A stretch of DNA of 32,106 bases from Fibrobacteria bacterium GUT77 (GCA_001462255.1 LIUJ01000114.1:1-32106); one strand, 5' to 3'. Numbered from the stretch's first letter, positions 15,768 to 24,500 are shown. Translations and numbers: made by a program. The notes: generated by a model from the sequence alone, not told the origin.

Positions 15768-16110
15768 TGTCGGGTTTGGCCTTAAATGAGCGGTTTTAGG
15801 ATTCGGAACGGCTATGGCAATAATACCCCTATATGGTATATCGGCACAATCGCGCGATAGCATAAGTGAGGTGGTCAGTAATCTCGTTCATCCGTTCGTC
15901 ACACGTTTGGTGTTTATTTGGAATGGTGAAGCCGTGCCTCATGAGCCGCTCTATTCAATATAATAAATGGCAAGGTAGCGGGCGATTGTTTCCATGAAGT
16001 GATTTTTAACGGCCGGTCAAAAAAAATCCACACCCGTCCCCGCCATAAACTATTTTACGGTTTACTCAAAAACCGTACATTTTTCGCCCCAACCCCAAAA
16101 AAGGAGGCCC
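15768..16110. other. Intergenic region between divergent fliK-like and DUF4914 genes
   Basis: No gene supported. It should hold the promoters of both divergent genes, but I see no clear -35/-10 pair. An 8-bp perfect inverted repeat lies at 16056-16077, close to the DUF4914 start. Confidence 0.5.
16056..16077 (+). promoter_or_regulatory. Inverted repeat upstream of the DUF4914 gene
   Basis: TACGGTTT (16056-16063), six bases, AAACCGTA (16070-16077). It lies 24 bp before the AAGGAGG and could be an operator or a leader hairpin. There is no T-run in the right position for a terminator of an upstream plus-strand gene. Confidence 0.35.
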
Positions 16111-17985
16111 ATGGGCACTATAGACCTTACAAAGGATTGGCAGCGCCTAAACATTCCCACGCATGTTCGGGACATTTTTAGCAACTGCCGCGGGCTACTC
16201 TTCCCCGCGAGCCGCGCCGAGCTCTTTGAGCTTGCCATCGGCGGGGCGGGCAATAAGACCTACGACGTTTGCTACGACGTTCCGGGCAAAGGTCCCGTCG
16301 TAGAGGCTACCGTCGTTAAGTGCAAAAACGGGCTCTCCGTTAACTACGCCGAGCCTTATATGCGCCGCCGCGACCCCGACTGCACGGTTGTAGGCGACTC
16401 AAAGCCCTCCGACAAAGAGCGCTTCTCCGAGCGCTTCGGTTGCGAGTTTGACACCGTGCGTGCCGATACATTCAATTGGCTGAAGGAGCAGGAACTTACG
16501 GCACTCGCCTTCACCTTGGGCGAGAGCACCCACGGGGCGCTCATGATCGCGCCGCGCAACGCCGGTTTCTTTGTCGGCGGGTTGGCCGACCTACAGGGGA
16601 TGGTGAATCCCCTCGAAATACCGGAAGATTTTCAGGTGGACTGCCTAATGTACGTGGCGCCGCCCTTCCGCCACACGCATTTTAACGGCAAACAGGTCGT
16701 GGTACACAATCGTTTAGACAATCTTCACGAGATATTTTCCTACAACCTGTACCCCGGCCCAAGCGCCAAAAAGGGCGTTTACGGGGCGCTCCTCACCATC
16801 GGAGAGCAAGAGAAGTGGCTTACGCTCCACGCCGCCACGGTACAGGTCGTTACCCCATACGACAACATCACTACCATAATGCACGAGGGGGCGAGCGGTA
16901 GCGGCAAAAGCGAGATGCTTGAGTTCGTCCACCGTGAGTGGGACGGGCGCCTTCTGCTTGGCCGCCACACGAAGACGGGGGCAAAGCGGATCATCTCCAT
17001 GAACCAGACCTGCTCACTGTACCCGGTTACCGACGATATGGCGATGTGCCCGCACGAGTTTCAGGAGAAGGGCGGCTATGTGCACGCCTGCGACGCCGAG
17101 CAGGCTTGGTTTGTCCGCCTCAACCACATAACCCACTACGGGACTGACCCGCATTTGGAGAACATAACCGTCCACGCGGAGAAACCGCTGATATTCCTTA
17201 ATATGCAGGGCGTCCCCGATTCTACCGTGCTGATATGGGAGCATATTGAGGACTCACCCGGTAAGCGTTGCCCCAATCCGCGTGTGATTCTGCCCCGCAA
17301 GCTTATGCCGGGTTGTGTGGATGGGGCCGTGGAAGTGCACGTTCGCAACTTCGGCATTCGCACCCCGCCGTGTACGCGGAAGCAACCCTCTTACGGCATA
17401 ATGGGCTTTTTGCACGTCTTGCCCCCGGCGTTGGGATGGATATGGCGCCTGATCTCCCCGCGCGGCTACGATAACCCCAGTGTCACCGACGACGACGCGA
17501 TGACCAGCGAGGGCGTCGGTTCGTACTGGCCGTTCGCCACGGGGTTGCGGGTAGACCACGCTAACCTAATATTGCGTCAAATACAGAAGACGCCGCAGGT
17601 GCGCTACACGCTTACCCCAAACCAGCACGTCGGCGCCTACGCCGTCAGCTTCATGCCGCAGTGGATAGCCAGAGAATACCTCGCCCGCCGCGGCGCGGCC
17701 AAGTTCCGACCGGAGCAGTTGGTGCCGGCCAGGTGTTCGCTCTTGGGGTACGCTTTCGCCACTATGCAGGTGGAGGGAACGCACCTTCAGCACGACTTCC
17801 TACGGGTGGACGAACAACCCGACGTAGGTCCGGACGGGTACGATGCCGGAGCGAAGATACTTAAGTCGTTCTTCGACGCCGAGCTCAAAAAGTTCCTCGT
17901 TCCGGAGCTGAACGATGTCGGGCGGAAGATCATAGAGTGCTGTTTGGACAATGGGACGGTCAAAGACTACGAGGCGCTTTTGTAA
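16111..17985 (+). CDS. DUF4914 family protein with PEPCK-like P-loop
   Basis: The 624-aa protein matches my recollection of the DUF4914 family (PF16260, proteins of about 630 residues). A single P-loop GASGSGKS at residues 260-267 follows a beta-strand (TTIMHE) and precedes EMLEFVHREW. An Asp-Asp pair (Asp308-Asp309 in VTDDMAM) could serve as a kinase-2 motif. Conserved-looking substrate-side motifs are RTPPCTRKQPSYG near residue 417 and LRVDHANLI near 479. The P-loop style and length recall phosphoenolpyruvate carboxykinase and HPr kinase, suggesting a phosphotransferase on a small molecule or protein, but no activity is established. It looks cytoplasmic, with no signal or membrane segment. 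AAGGAGG (16101-16107) is only 3 nt from ATG. It is followed 113 bp later by the PLD-helicase. Confidence 0.8.
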   Translation: MGTIDLTKDWQRLNIPTHVRDIFSNCRGLLFPASRAELFELAIGGAGNKTYDVCYDVPGKGPVVEATVVKCKNGLSVNYAEPYMRRRDPDCTVVGDSKPSDKERFSERFGCEFDTVRADTFNWLKEQELTALAFTLGESTHGALMIAPRNAGFFVGGLADLQGMVNPLEIPEDFQVDCLMYVAPPFRHTHFNGKQVVVHNRLDNLHEIFSYNLYPGPSAKKGVYGALLTIGEQEKWLTLHAATVQVVTPYDNITTIMHEGASGSGKSEMLEFVHREWDGRLLLGRHTKTGAKRIISMNQTCSLYPVTDDMAMCPHEFQEKGGYVHACDAEQAWFVRLNHITHYGTDPHLENITVHAEKPLIFLNMQGVPDSTVLIWEHIEDSPGKRCPNPRVILPRKLMPGCVDGAVEVHVRNFGIRTPPCTRKQPSYGIMGFLHVLPPALGWIWRLISPRGYDNPSVTDDDAMTSEGVGSYWPFATGLRVDHANLILRQIQKTPQVRYTLTPNQHVGAYAVSFMPQWIAREYLARRGAAKFRPEQLVPARCSLLGYAFATMQVEGTHLQHDFLRVDEQPDVGPDGYDAGAKILKSFFDAELKKFLVPELNDVGRKIIECCLDNGTVKDYEALL

Positions 17986-18098
17986 ATATGTGATTGCCGC
18001 TTATATATGTGCCCGACGCAAAAAGTTCAATACCGTCGGGCCTTGTTTTTCCGTGCTTAATTGTATTTTTAATGGCATACGATGATGAGGAGGTTTTT

Positions 18099-21089
18099 AT
18101 GCTGTTGGACAATACAAAGGACGGCGCGGAGGACAAGACCGTAGCGGGATGGCTTTTGAGGTACGTTGAGGCCGGAGATATGGATATTCTGACCGGCTAC
18201 TTTACCGTCGGCGCCCTATCGTGGCTTAACGAGCGAATGCGCGGCAAGATTGAGCGGTTTCGCCTGATTTGGGGCGGGGTTGCCGGCGGTCCCACCGAAA
18301 AATTTGACCTTTTGACCCAAGAGATCGGGATAGACGGCGCCCTTACGCTGAAGAAAGCGGCGGAGAGCGCCGTTGATTTTTTAGAGCGGGACGAGGTAGA
18401 GCTTAAAATCGCCGAACCGGATTTATGCCAAGCAAAGCTTTTCTTGATGAACGCCGTTGACGACGGGCGCAAGTTCTTCGTTACGGGGAGTTCCAACCTA
18501 ACGGAGGCCGGACTTGGGGTGGGGCCGACCGGCGGCGCGGAGCTGAACGCCGCGGTTTTGGGCGGCGGCGAGTTTGCGGAGTTCGCGGCTTGGTTTGACG
18601 GTTTGTGGAACGGGACGCAAAAGGTCAGGGAAGCAAAACTGGAGTTTTTAGACGAGATCGCCAAAATATGCAAGGAGTACGCGCCGAGCGACGTGTACAT
18701 GATGATGGTATCCGAGCTGTTGCCCGAAGAGGTCTCGCGGGAAAAAATAGAACAACGACTGGGAAAGACCGAAGTTTACACTGCGTTGTTTGATTTTCAA
18801 AAAAAAGCGGTATTGAGCCTTGTAAAGATGCTGGAGAAGAAAAACGGCGCGATTTTGGCGGATGCCGTCGGTTTGGGCAAAACGTCCGTCGCGTTGGCCG
18901 TCATCAAGTATTACCGAATGCAAAATAGGGAAGTCGTGGTTCTCACCCCGGAGCGACGGAAGCGCGTATGGGAGCGGTACACGTGGCACAACGGCGCTCT
19001 CCCAAACGGCGACAATTTCGATTACGAAATAATATTTCACGCCGATTTGAACGAAGACGCCGTACGCGACAGGCTTGTATACCTAACGGACGAGAGACCT
19101 AAGCTCTTTGTCATAGACGAGAGCCACTGTTTGCGGAACGACAACGGCAGCCGGTATCGGTTTTTGTTGGAGAAGTTGTTGCGAAAAAACAGCGACGTAA
19201 AAACACTGATGTTGTCGGCCGCGCCGCTTAATAACTCATTTTGGGGATTGCGCAACCAATTTAAGCTGATAGGCGGTTTTGAAAACGCGGATCCCCTCTT
19301 CAGACAGGCGCAAGATAAGCTGAACGAGTGGGAAAAGGAGGAGCGTCCGACAATCGGTACGCTAATCGGGGCCTTGCGGGGAATCGACGGCGGGAATTTT
19401 CTGAATCTGACCGACTCCGTGATTTTAGCCAGGACGCGAACGATGATAGCGACTCCGAACATCACCTTTCCGACGCTTGAAAAATCCGTAAACATCATTG
19501 AACCCCCAAACTGCGTGGAGGGCGCGAAAACAATCGCCGATATAATGGATATGTTACCTACGCGTTTTTCCGCGTATATGCCGGCGGTCTACGCCGGTCT
19601 TACGAGCAAGCTGGTTGTTCCCGACGACAGCCGAATGGCGTTCCTTACCGTTAGAATGATGCACATCACGCTCGTAAAGCGTCTCGAAAGTTCATGGGTA
19701 TCTTTCAAAACAGCGCTTGAGAAGATAACGGAGCACCATCGGTCAGCGCTTAAGATGCTGGAGAAATCCGGCGAAATAGATTCTCCGGACGCGACCGAAC
19801 TTCTGCGGGACGAAGACTCTTCGGAGTTTGACGAGCTGACCGTCGGCAAAAAACAAAAAATATCCATAAAGGACATAAGTGACATAAACAAGTACGAAAA
19901 GGACCTATCGGAAGACGCGGAAAAATTGGATAATCTGTTGACGGAGTTGGAAAAATTTTCGTTGGCCAAAGATCTCAAAATCAAGTGGCTGATAAAAACC
20001 GTCGAAAAACACGTCCAAAACGACGACGGCGGCAAGAAAGTGCTGATATTCACGAGTTACATTGACACCGCCGAGTATTTGTTCAACTGCCTAAGAGTAT
20101 ATTTCAGCAATCGCGCTACAGTGGAATGCGTTACCGGCGACACAAAAAACATTGAGGATATTCTCGCGCGGTTTTCGCCCGTTTCCCAAAAAGCAAACGA
20201 CGACAGGCTCAAAAACCCGATCGACATATTGATCGCGACGGATGTTTTGGGGGAGGGTCAGAACCTTCAAGACTGCGACTGCGTTGTAAACTATGATATC
20301 CACTGGGACCCCATACGCGTCGTCCAACGCGTCGGGAGAATAAATCGCGTAGGCGGTAAAAATAAAACCGTCCAATGCGTGAATTTTTGGCCGAGCCAAA
20401 GCATAGACGAGTACATGAACCTTCGCGGGCATATAGATGAACGTTTGGCAACAATGAAGGTGGCCGACTCCGTCGTATCCAACGACACGTATGATATCGG
20501 AGAAACGAGCGGCGCTAACATTATTGAGCGGGCGCAAATAAAAAAGAATTTAATTATAATACGAAACAATATAGAAGACGTTGAACGGGAAACGCTTAGT
20601 TTGAACCATCTGTCTTTAGAGGTCTTTAGGCAGGATTTGACCGAAGAGTCGGTGGAACGATACAAGAGCCTGCCGCACGGCATTTTCAGCGGCTTCAAAG
20701 CGGAACGGCAAGGCCTAATAGCGCTACTGCGGCACAGAAAGAACCGCGAAAAAAAGATCGCCTTTATAAACGAACGCGGCGAGGAAATACTGTCGAGCCG
20801 GCAGGAGATACTGCAATTTTTGCACGACAACAAGAACAAACCTCGGTATGTTCCAACGTCGATAGAAGAATGCGACGGCGTCGAATCGGACAAATTTTCG
20901 CTGGCGCTTAGAACATGGCTTGAAACAAAAATCGGCGCGGAGATTAAAACGGTAATGGACGGACTGTTCGCCGGCGGTCAGGCCGCGCTTGACCTGTCGG
21001 CGAAGCAGCAAGCGCATTTGGAAGAAACGCTCGCGCCGAACAATTGGGATTTGATTTGCTGGGAGGTCGTGAGCAAAGAAAACCTATAA
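18099..21089 (+). CDS. PLD-like domain fused to SNF2-type DNA/RNA helicase
   Basis: The protein has 996 residues from ATG 18099, chosen because GAGGAGG (18087-18093) lies 5 nt upstream; the ORF opens at TTG 17994 without such a site. Residues about 25-170 form a phospholipase-D-like module (ILTGYFTVGAL; KLFLM; VTGSSNLTEAGLG). The usual HxK histidine is Gln111 (QAK), so this module may be inactive. Residues about 225-760 form an SF2/SNF2 helicase: Walker A AVGLGKT (256-262), DESH (340-343), SAAPLNN (373-379), and QRVGRINR (743-750). A C-terminal extension of about 230 residues is unassigned. Similar PLD plus SNF2 combinations occur in defence systems such as DISARM (DrmC, DrmD), but no methyltransferase is adjacent. 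Helicase assignment is firm; the role is inferred. Confidence 0.88.
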   Translation: MLLDNTKDGAEDKTVAGWLLRYVEAGDMDILTGYFTVGALSWLNERMRGKIERFRLIWGGVAGGPTEKFDLLTQEIGIDGALTLKKAAESAVDFLERDEVELKIAEPDLCQAKLFLMNAVDDGRKFFVTGSSNLTEAGLGVGPTGGAELNAAVLGGGEFAEFAAWFDGLWNGTQKVREAKLEFLDEIAKICKEYAPSDVYMMMVSELLPEEVSREKIEQRLGKTEVYTALFDFQKKAVLSLVKMLEKKNGAILADAVGLGKTSVALAVIKYYRMQNREVVVLTPERRKRVWERYTWHNGALPNGDNFDYEIIFHADLNEDAVRDRLVYLTDERPKLFVIDESHCLRNDNGSRYRFLLEKLLRKNSDVKTLMLSAAPLNNSFWGLRNQFKLIGGFENADPLFRQAQDKLNEWEKEERPTIGTLIGALRGIDGGNFLNLTDSVILARTRTMIATPNITFPTLEKSVNIIEPPNCVEGAKTIADIMDMLPTRFSAYMPAVYAGLTSKLVVPDDSRMAFLTVRMMHITLVKRLESSWVSFKTALEKITEHHRSALKMLEKSGEIDSPDATELLRDEDSSEFDELTVGKKQKISIKDISDINKYEKDLSEDAEKLDNLLTELEKFSLAKDLKIKWLIKTVEKHVQNDDGGKKVLIFTSYIDTAEYLFNCLRVYFSNRATVECVTGDTKNIEDILARFSPVSQKANDDRLKNPIDILIATDVLGEGQNLQDCDCVVNYDIHWDPIRVVQRVGRINRVGGKNKTVQCVNFWPSQSIDEYMNLRGHIDERLATMKVADSVVSNDTYDIGETSGANIIERAQIKKNLIIIRNNIEDVERETLSLNHLSLEVFRQDLTEESVERYKSLPHGIFSGFKAERQGLIALLRHRKNREKKIAFINERGEEILSSRQEILQFLHDNKNKPRYVPTSIEECDGVESDKFSLALRTWLETKIGAEIKTVMDGLFAGGQAALDLSAKQQAHLEETLAPNNWDLICWEVVSKENL

Positions 21090-21226
21090 TCTCGAAGACG
21101 ACGCGGGTTGAAAAAGCGTTCCCCATTCTCATTATCAGTGGGGCTGATGTCGGTAGTATTGGTCATTAGGGCGGTTAAAGCGATAAAATAACGTTCCACA
21201 TCCGAATCACCGGAGGCAATATCAAT

Positions 21227-22099
21227 ATGGGCATTACGCAATTCATAAAACTCGAAGGACTCGGCAACGACTTCGTAATGTTGGACTGCGCCGACACCGC
21301 GCAATCCGACGCCGTCGCTTCTCGCGCCGCCGCGTTGTGCGACAGGCGGCGCGGGGTCGGGGCGGACGGGGTTATATGCGTGCTTCCGGCGACGACCGGC
21401 GGTCGCGGCACCAAGGCGGATTATCGTATGCGGATTTTCAACGCCGACGGCAGCGAGGCGGAGATGTGCGGCAACGGCGTACGATGCTTCGGGGAGTATT
21501 TGCGCCAAACCGGCCGCCCCGCGGAGCGCTTTGTCATTGAGACGCTCGCCGGGCCGATAGAGGTTGAGTACTTGGGCGGCGGACAGCACGGCGGCGGGAA
21601 TTACCGCGTGAACATGGGCGCTCCGCGCCTTCTGCCGGACGATATTCCGGTCGTCCCGGCGGAGATTACGGACAAAGACTTCATCATGCGGGAGGTCGTG
21701 GCTCTCGACAAAACCTTTTTAGTCACGGCGGTGTCTATGGGCAACCCGCACGCGGTAGTGTACGCGGAAGAGCTGAGCGACGAATTGGTGCTGGAAGCGG
21801 GCCCGGCGATCCAGCGACACCCGTTCTTTCCCAAGGGCGTGAACGTGGAGTTCGTGCATATCATATCGGCGGACGAGGTGCGCATGAGGGTCTACGAACG
21901 CGGTTGCGGGGAGACCCAAGCCTGCGGGACGGGGGCGTGCGCCGCCGTGGTCGCAGGGGTGGTTAGCGGGCTGGGCGGAAACGACGTGACGGTGCGCCTG
22001 TTGGGTGGCGATTTGCGGATATCGTGGAACGGAGATAGGGAACATCCGGTGTTTATGACCGGGCCGGCCAAAGCGGTATTCCGCGGAGAGTTAATGTAG
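21227..22099 (+). CDS. dapF: Diaminopimelate epimerase
   Basis: The 290-aa enzyme interconverts LL- and meso-diaminopimelate, the penultimate step to lysine and the source of the peptidoglycan cross-linking residue. The two catalytic cysteines are in place: Cys81 in EMCGNGVRCFGEY and Cys233 in QACGTGACAAV. N-terminal KLEGLGNDF, GVGADG and SMGNPHAV are family signatures. Length is close to the usual 270-280. GGAGG (21212-21216) lies 10 nt before ATG. It is 137 bp downstream of the PLD-helicase gene on the same strand; I see no clear terminator between them. No other lysine-pathway gene is in the window. Confidence 0.97.
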   Translation: MGITQFIKLEGLGNDFVMLDCADTAQSDAVASRAAALCDRRRGVGADGVICVLPATTGGRGTKADYRMRIFNADGSEAEMCGNGVRCFGEYLRQTGRPAERFVIETLAGPIEVEYLGGGQHGGGNYRVNMGAPRLLPDDIPVVPAEITDKDFIMREVVALDKTFLVTAVSMGNPHAVVYAEELSDELVLEAGPAIQRHPFFPKGVNVEFVHIISADEVRMRVYERGCGETQACGTGACAAVVAGVVSGLGGNDVTVRLLGGDLRISWNGDREHPVFMTGPAKAVFRGELM

Positions 22100-22183
22100 A
22101 AATGTCTTAACATCCCCTACGTATGACCTTGGATTCCGCCGATAAATTGCCCGTAGAGGTCTCTTAATTTATGAAAATTTTTA

Positions 22184-22212
22184 TTGACAACGTGTGTAAA
22201 ATATGGCACAAT
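22184..22212 (+). promoter_or_regulatory. Promoter of the AAA_14/DUF4143 gene
   Basis: A perfect TTGACA (22184-22189) is followed after 17 nt by CACAAT (22207-22212, four of six consensus bases). The predicted transcription start is near 22219, exactly where the long inverted repeat begins. Confidence 0.6.
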
Positions 22213-22218
22213 ATACAC

Positions 22219-22254
22219 TGTAGTGCACAAAAAAGACCTTTTTTATGCACTACA
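22219..22254 (+). promoter_or_regulatory. 36-nt inverted repeat at the predicted mRNA 5' end
   Basis: Outer arms TGTAGTGCA (22219-22227) and TGCACTACA (22246-22254) are perfectly complementary. Inside them AAAAAAG (22229-22235) and CTTTTTT (22238-22244) continue the pairing, with one C/A mismatch. The ribosome-binding sequence AAGGA starts at its last base. It could be a repressor operator or an RNA hairpin controlling translation or stability. Confidence 0.65.
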
Positions 22255-22265
22255 AGGACACTATT

Positions 22266-23528
22266 ATGATAAAAACAGTAATTCTGCAGCAAAAAGAGGA
22301 GCGGGACGCGCTTTTGCGGCGCGAGTACGCAAAGCGCGTTTTCGCGGGTGCACAGAGTGACCTCCTTGCGACGGGCGTAATCAAACTGATTACCGGACCT
22401 AGGCGCGCCGGAAAGTCGGTCTTTTCGCTACAACTGTTGAAATCCAAAAACTTCGCCTACTTGAACTTCGACGACGCTCTGCTTTTACGCCGCTTTGATG
22501 AAGACATCGTCATGCAGTCGCTCTTGGAGATCTATCCCGGATTTGAATATTTGTTTTTAGACGAGATTCAAAATCTGCCCGAATGGGATCTTTGGGTAGC
22601 GAAATTGTATCGTCGGGGAATTAATCTCGTAATAACGGGGTCTAACTCGAAACTTCTATCCAATGAAATGGCAAGCGCGCTTACCGGACGGTTTATTCAA
22701 ATAAATATATTACCGTTCAGTTACGCGGAAACGCTCGCGTTCAACAACATCCCCGTTCGTTACGAAACGCCTGCGGAAAAAGCGCTTATTTTACGGCAAT
22801 TAACCGAAATCTTGGAATACGGTTCCTTTCCAGAAATCATAAAATCGCGCGATCTTACGCGCAATTACTTGTCCGCCTTGTGGGATTCCATCTTGCTGAA
22901 AGATATAGCCAGACGTTTCAATGTACGCAACGGCAACGAGTTGTACAATTTGGCGACGTACTTATTGACTAACTACTGCAATCCGTTTTCCGTCAATCAG
23001 TTGGTGAAAAACCTGAATATCGGCAGCGCGCACACCGCTCAAAAATTTTGCGGGTATCTAACGCAACCATACCTGTTTTTCTACCTGCGACGCTACAACA
23101 ATAAACTGAAACTCATGAACAAAGTATCGCAAAAAGCGTATATAGTTGATAACGGATTTATAGCGGCGCAATCGTTTGAGTTATCGGAAAACAGCGGAAG
23201 GCTATTGGAAAATTTGGTGTTTATAGAACTGTTGCGACGCGGATACAACACGCAACAAACGTTGTTTTACTACCGTACGCGTAACGATAAAGAAATAGAT
23301 TTTGTTTGCCGCGACAAACATAAAATCGAAACGTTGATACAAGTGTCATATAATATACAGAATTCGAAAACCTACCGGCGTGAAATCGCCGCGCTCATCG
23401 AAGCGAACGAAGAACTGGGTTGCGGCAATCTTTTGCTACTTACCTGGGACGACGAAAAAACGGAAATGATAGACGGGGTATCCATAAACGTAAAACCGGT
23501 GTGGAAGTGGTTGCTTGGGGTCGGATAG
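22266..23528 (+). CDS. ATPase with AAA_14 and DUF4143 domains
   Basis: The 420-aa protein starts at ATG 22266, with AAGGA about 7 nt upstream. An ATG at 22245 in the same frame lies inside the hairpin and is a poorer choice. Walker A is GPRRAGKS (residues 44-51), Walker B YLFLDE (95-100), and sensor-like ITGSNS (123-128). This is the AAA_14 pattern (PF13173), followed by a DUF4143 C-terminal region (about 200-370) ending in a nuclease-like YYRTRNDKEIDFVC segment (PD-(D/E)XK-like D and following residues). Such proteins are frequent, often many copies per genome, in anaerobes and archaea. Their role is unknown, with links suggested to mobile elements or toxin systems. Own promoter; convergent with the FISUMP lipoprotein gene. 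Confidence 0.88.
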   Translation: MIKTVILQQKEERDALLRREYAKRVFAGAQSDLLATGVIKLITGPRRAGKSVFSLQLLKSKNFAYLNFDDALLLRRFDEDIVMQSLLEIYPGFEYLFLDEIQNLPEWDLWVAKLYRRGINLVITGSNSKLLSNEMASALTGRFIQINILPFSYAETLAFNNIPVRYETPAEKALILRQLTEILEYGSFPEIIKSRDLTRNYLSALWDSILLKDIARRFNVRNGNELYNLATYLLTNYCNPFSVNQLVKNLNIGSAHTAQKFCGYLTQPYLFFYLRRYNNKLKLMNKVSQKAYIVDNGFIAAQSFELSENSGRLLENLVFIELLRRGYNTQQTLFYYRTRNDKEIDFVCRDKHKIETLIQVSYNIQNSKTYRREIAALIEANEELGCGNLLLLTWDDEKTEMIDGVSINVKPVWKWLLGVG

Positions 23529-23536
23529 GGAAAGGG

Positions 23537-23562
23537 AAGGACGCCCGAGTGAGGGCGTCCTT
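23537..23562. terminator. Hairpin between convergent genes, probable terminator
   Basis: AAGGACGCCC (23537-23546), loop GAGTGA, GGGCGTCCTT (23553-23562) form a perfect 10-bp stem 8 bp after the ATPase stop. The T-tract is poor on both strands, so efficiency is uncertain; it may act in both directions. Confidence 0.6.
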
Positions 23563-23640
23563 GAGGGACGGAGGGGGGAGTTAGTCGGCGACGCTATTCG
23601 CAATGGAATTGAACGATAGCGGTATCGGTTCTGTTGCGCG

Positions 23641-24330
23641 TCAGTTTTGGACACAGCGCACCGACATTCCGCCGCCCTTGCCGCCGTAACTCTCGCCTAC
23701 GTCGTTGTCGCCGTGGCTCATGGTACGGATGTACGCGTTGCCGTCGCCGCCGTATTCCGTAGATGTCCACCAAAAGCCGATGCTGCCGGCATAACTGAAA
23801 TCACCGGCTGAGTAGTGGCGGCTACCGCCTGGAAGAGCGGAAAATCCGCGGCTGTCGGTGCCGTTGCCGTCTTCGTCCCATCCCGATGCCGCCTTCAACC
23901 TCTTGCCCGCAACCTCTTCGCCGCCGGCCGCTTCCGACAACGCCGCCCATTCCAAACGCGTAGGCAAATGCCAACCTGCCGGACAGACTGTCGTCGCCGC
24001 CTCCCAAGCGTACAACCTACCGTATTTGCCGCAGTTGGCGCTGTCGTCGCCGTAGCACCAAGATCCATTGGATCGATAGCGCAGATTCTCCGCCAACCAC
24101 GTCTGCCCGCCGATCTTCGCGGTTTTGTAGACCTCGGCGTCGCGGTCGTCGGTGAACACGCTCGTTTCGGGCGGCGGTTCGGGGGGTTCGGGCGTTCGGA
24201 ACATTTCTGATAGTTGTTCCTGCTCCTGCGCCGGTTTCTTCGAACATCCCGACAAACCGTACGCCGTAAGCGTCGCAAACAAAGCCGCGGTGAGCAACGG
24301 CGCTCGCCATATCACGATAAATTTACTCAT
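23641..24330 (-). CDS. FISUMP-domain lipoprotein
   Basis: The 229-aa protein starts at ATG 24328-24330, preceded by a GGGGG run. The ORF could extend 14 codons to 24372, but a TATATT -10 candidate (24379-24384) would place the transcription start at about that point. A lipoprotein signal peptide ends in LSGC with lipidated Cys29. A Pro/Glu-rich linker (EPPEPPPE) follows. Residues about 62-229 form a complete FISUMP domain: QTWLAENLRYR, SWCYGDD, CGKYGRLY, VCPAGWHLPTRLEW, GNGTDSRGFSALPGG, WWTSTEYG, SVRCV. It is probably anchored in an envelope membrane with the domain exposed. FISUMP proteins are abundant in Fibrobacter but have no proven function. It shares its domain with the gene at 3614-5587. 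Confidence 0.9.
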   Translation of the reverse strand: MSKFIVIWRAPLLTAALFATLTAYGLSGCSKKPAQEQEQLSEMFRTPEPPEPPPETSVFTDDRDAEVYKTAKIGGQTWLAENLRYRSNGSWCYGDDSANCGKYGRLYAWEAATTVCPAGWHLPTRLEWAALSEAAGGEEVAGKRLKAASGWDEDGNGTDSRGFSALPGGSRHYSAGDFSYAGSIGFWWTSTEYGGDGNAYIRTMSHGDNDVGESYGGKGGGMSVRCVQN

Positions 24331-24482
24331 AAACGCCCCCGTCGTTAAATTGTCCGCCGCAACCGCTCGCATACTAAAAATATAGTAAACTTTGTCGCGG
24401 ACAGTATTGTTTTTTTAGAGAATATGCGCGTTTGTGCCCGTGAATCCTAACTTTTTTGAAAAATTCCCACAACCGTACAATC

Positions 24483-24500
24483 TATAATTTATATTATAAT
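24483..24500 (+). promoter_or_regulatory. -10 element(s) immediately upstream of lptC
   Basis: Two TATAAT hexamers (24483-24488 and 24495-24500) lie directly before ATG 24502. A TTGAAA at 24456-24461 is too far (21 nt) for standard spacing. If the first is used, the leader would be only a few nucleotides long. No Shine-Dalgarno sequence is present. Confidence 0.35.

Noticed and set aside
15768..15863. N-terminal extension of the FliK-like protein
   Set aside because: No ribosome-binding site at the upstream start and the 32 added residues do not resemble a FliK N-terminus.
16111..17985. Calling the DUF4914 gene PEP carboxykinase
   Set aside because: Only the P-loop style is similar; the characteristic PEPCK substrate and metal motifs are not present in order.
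17994..18098. TTG-start extension of the PLD-helicase
   Set aside because: ATG 18099 has GAGGAGG at ideal spacing; the extension begins at TTG without such a site.
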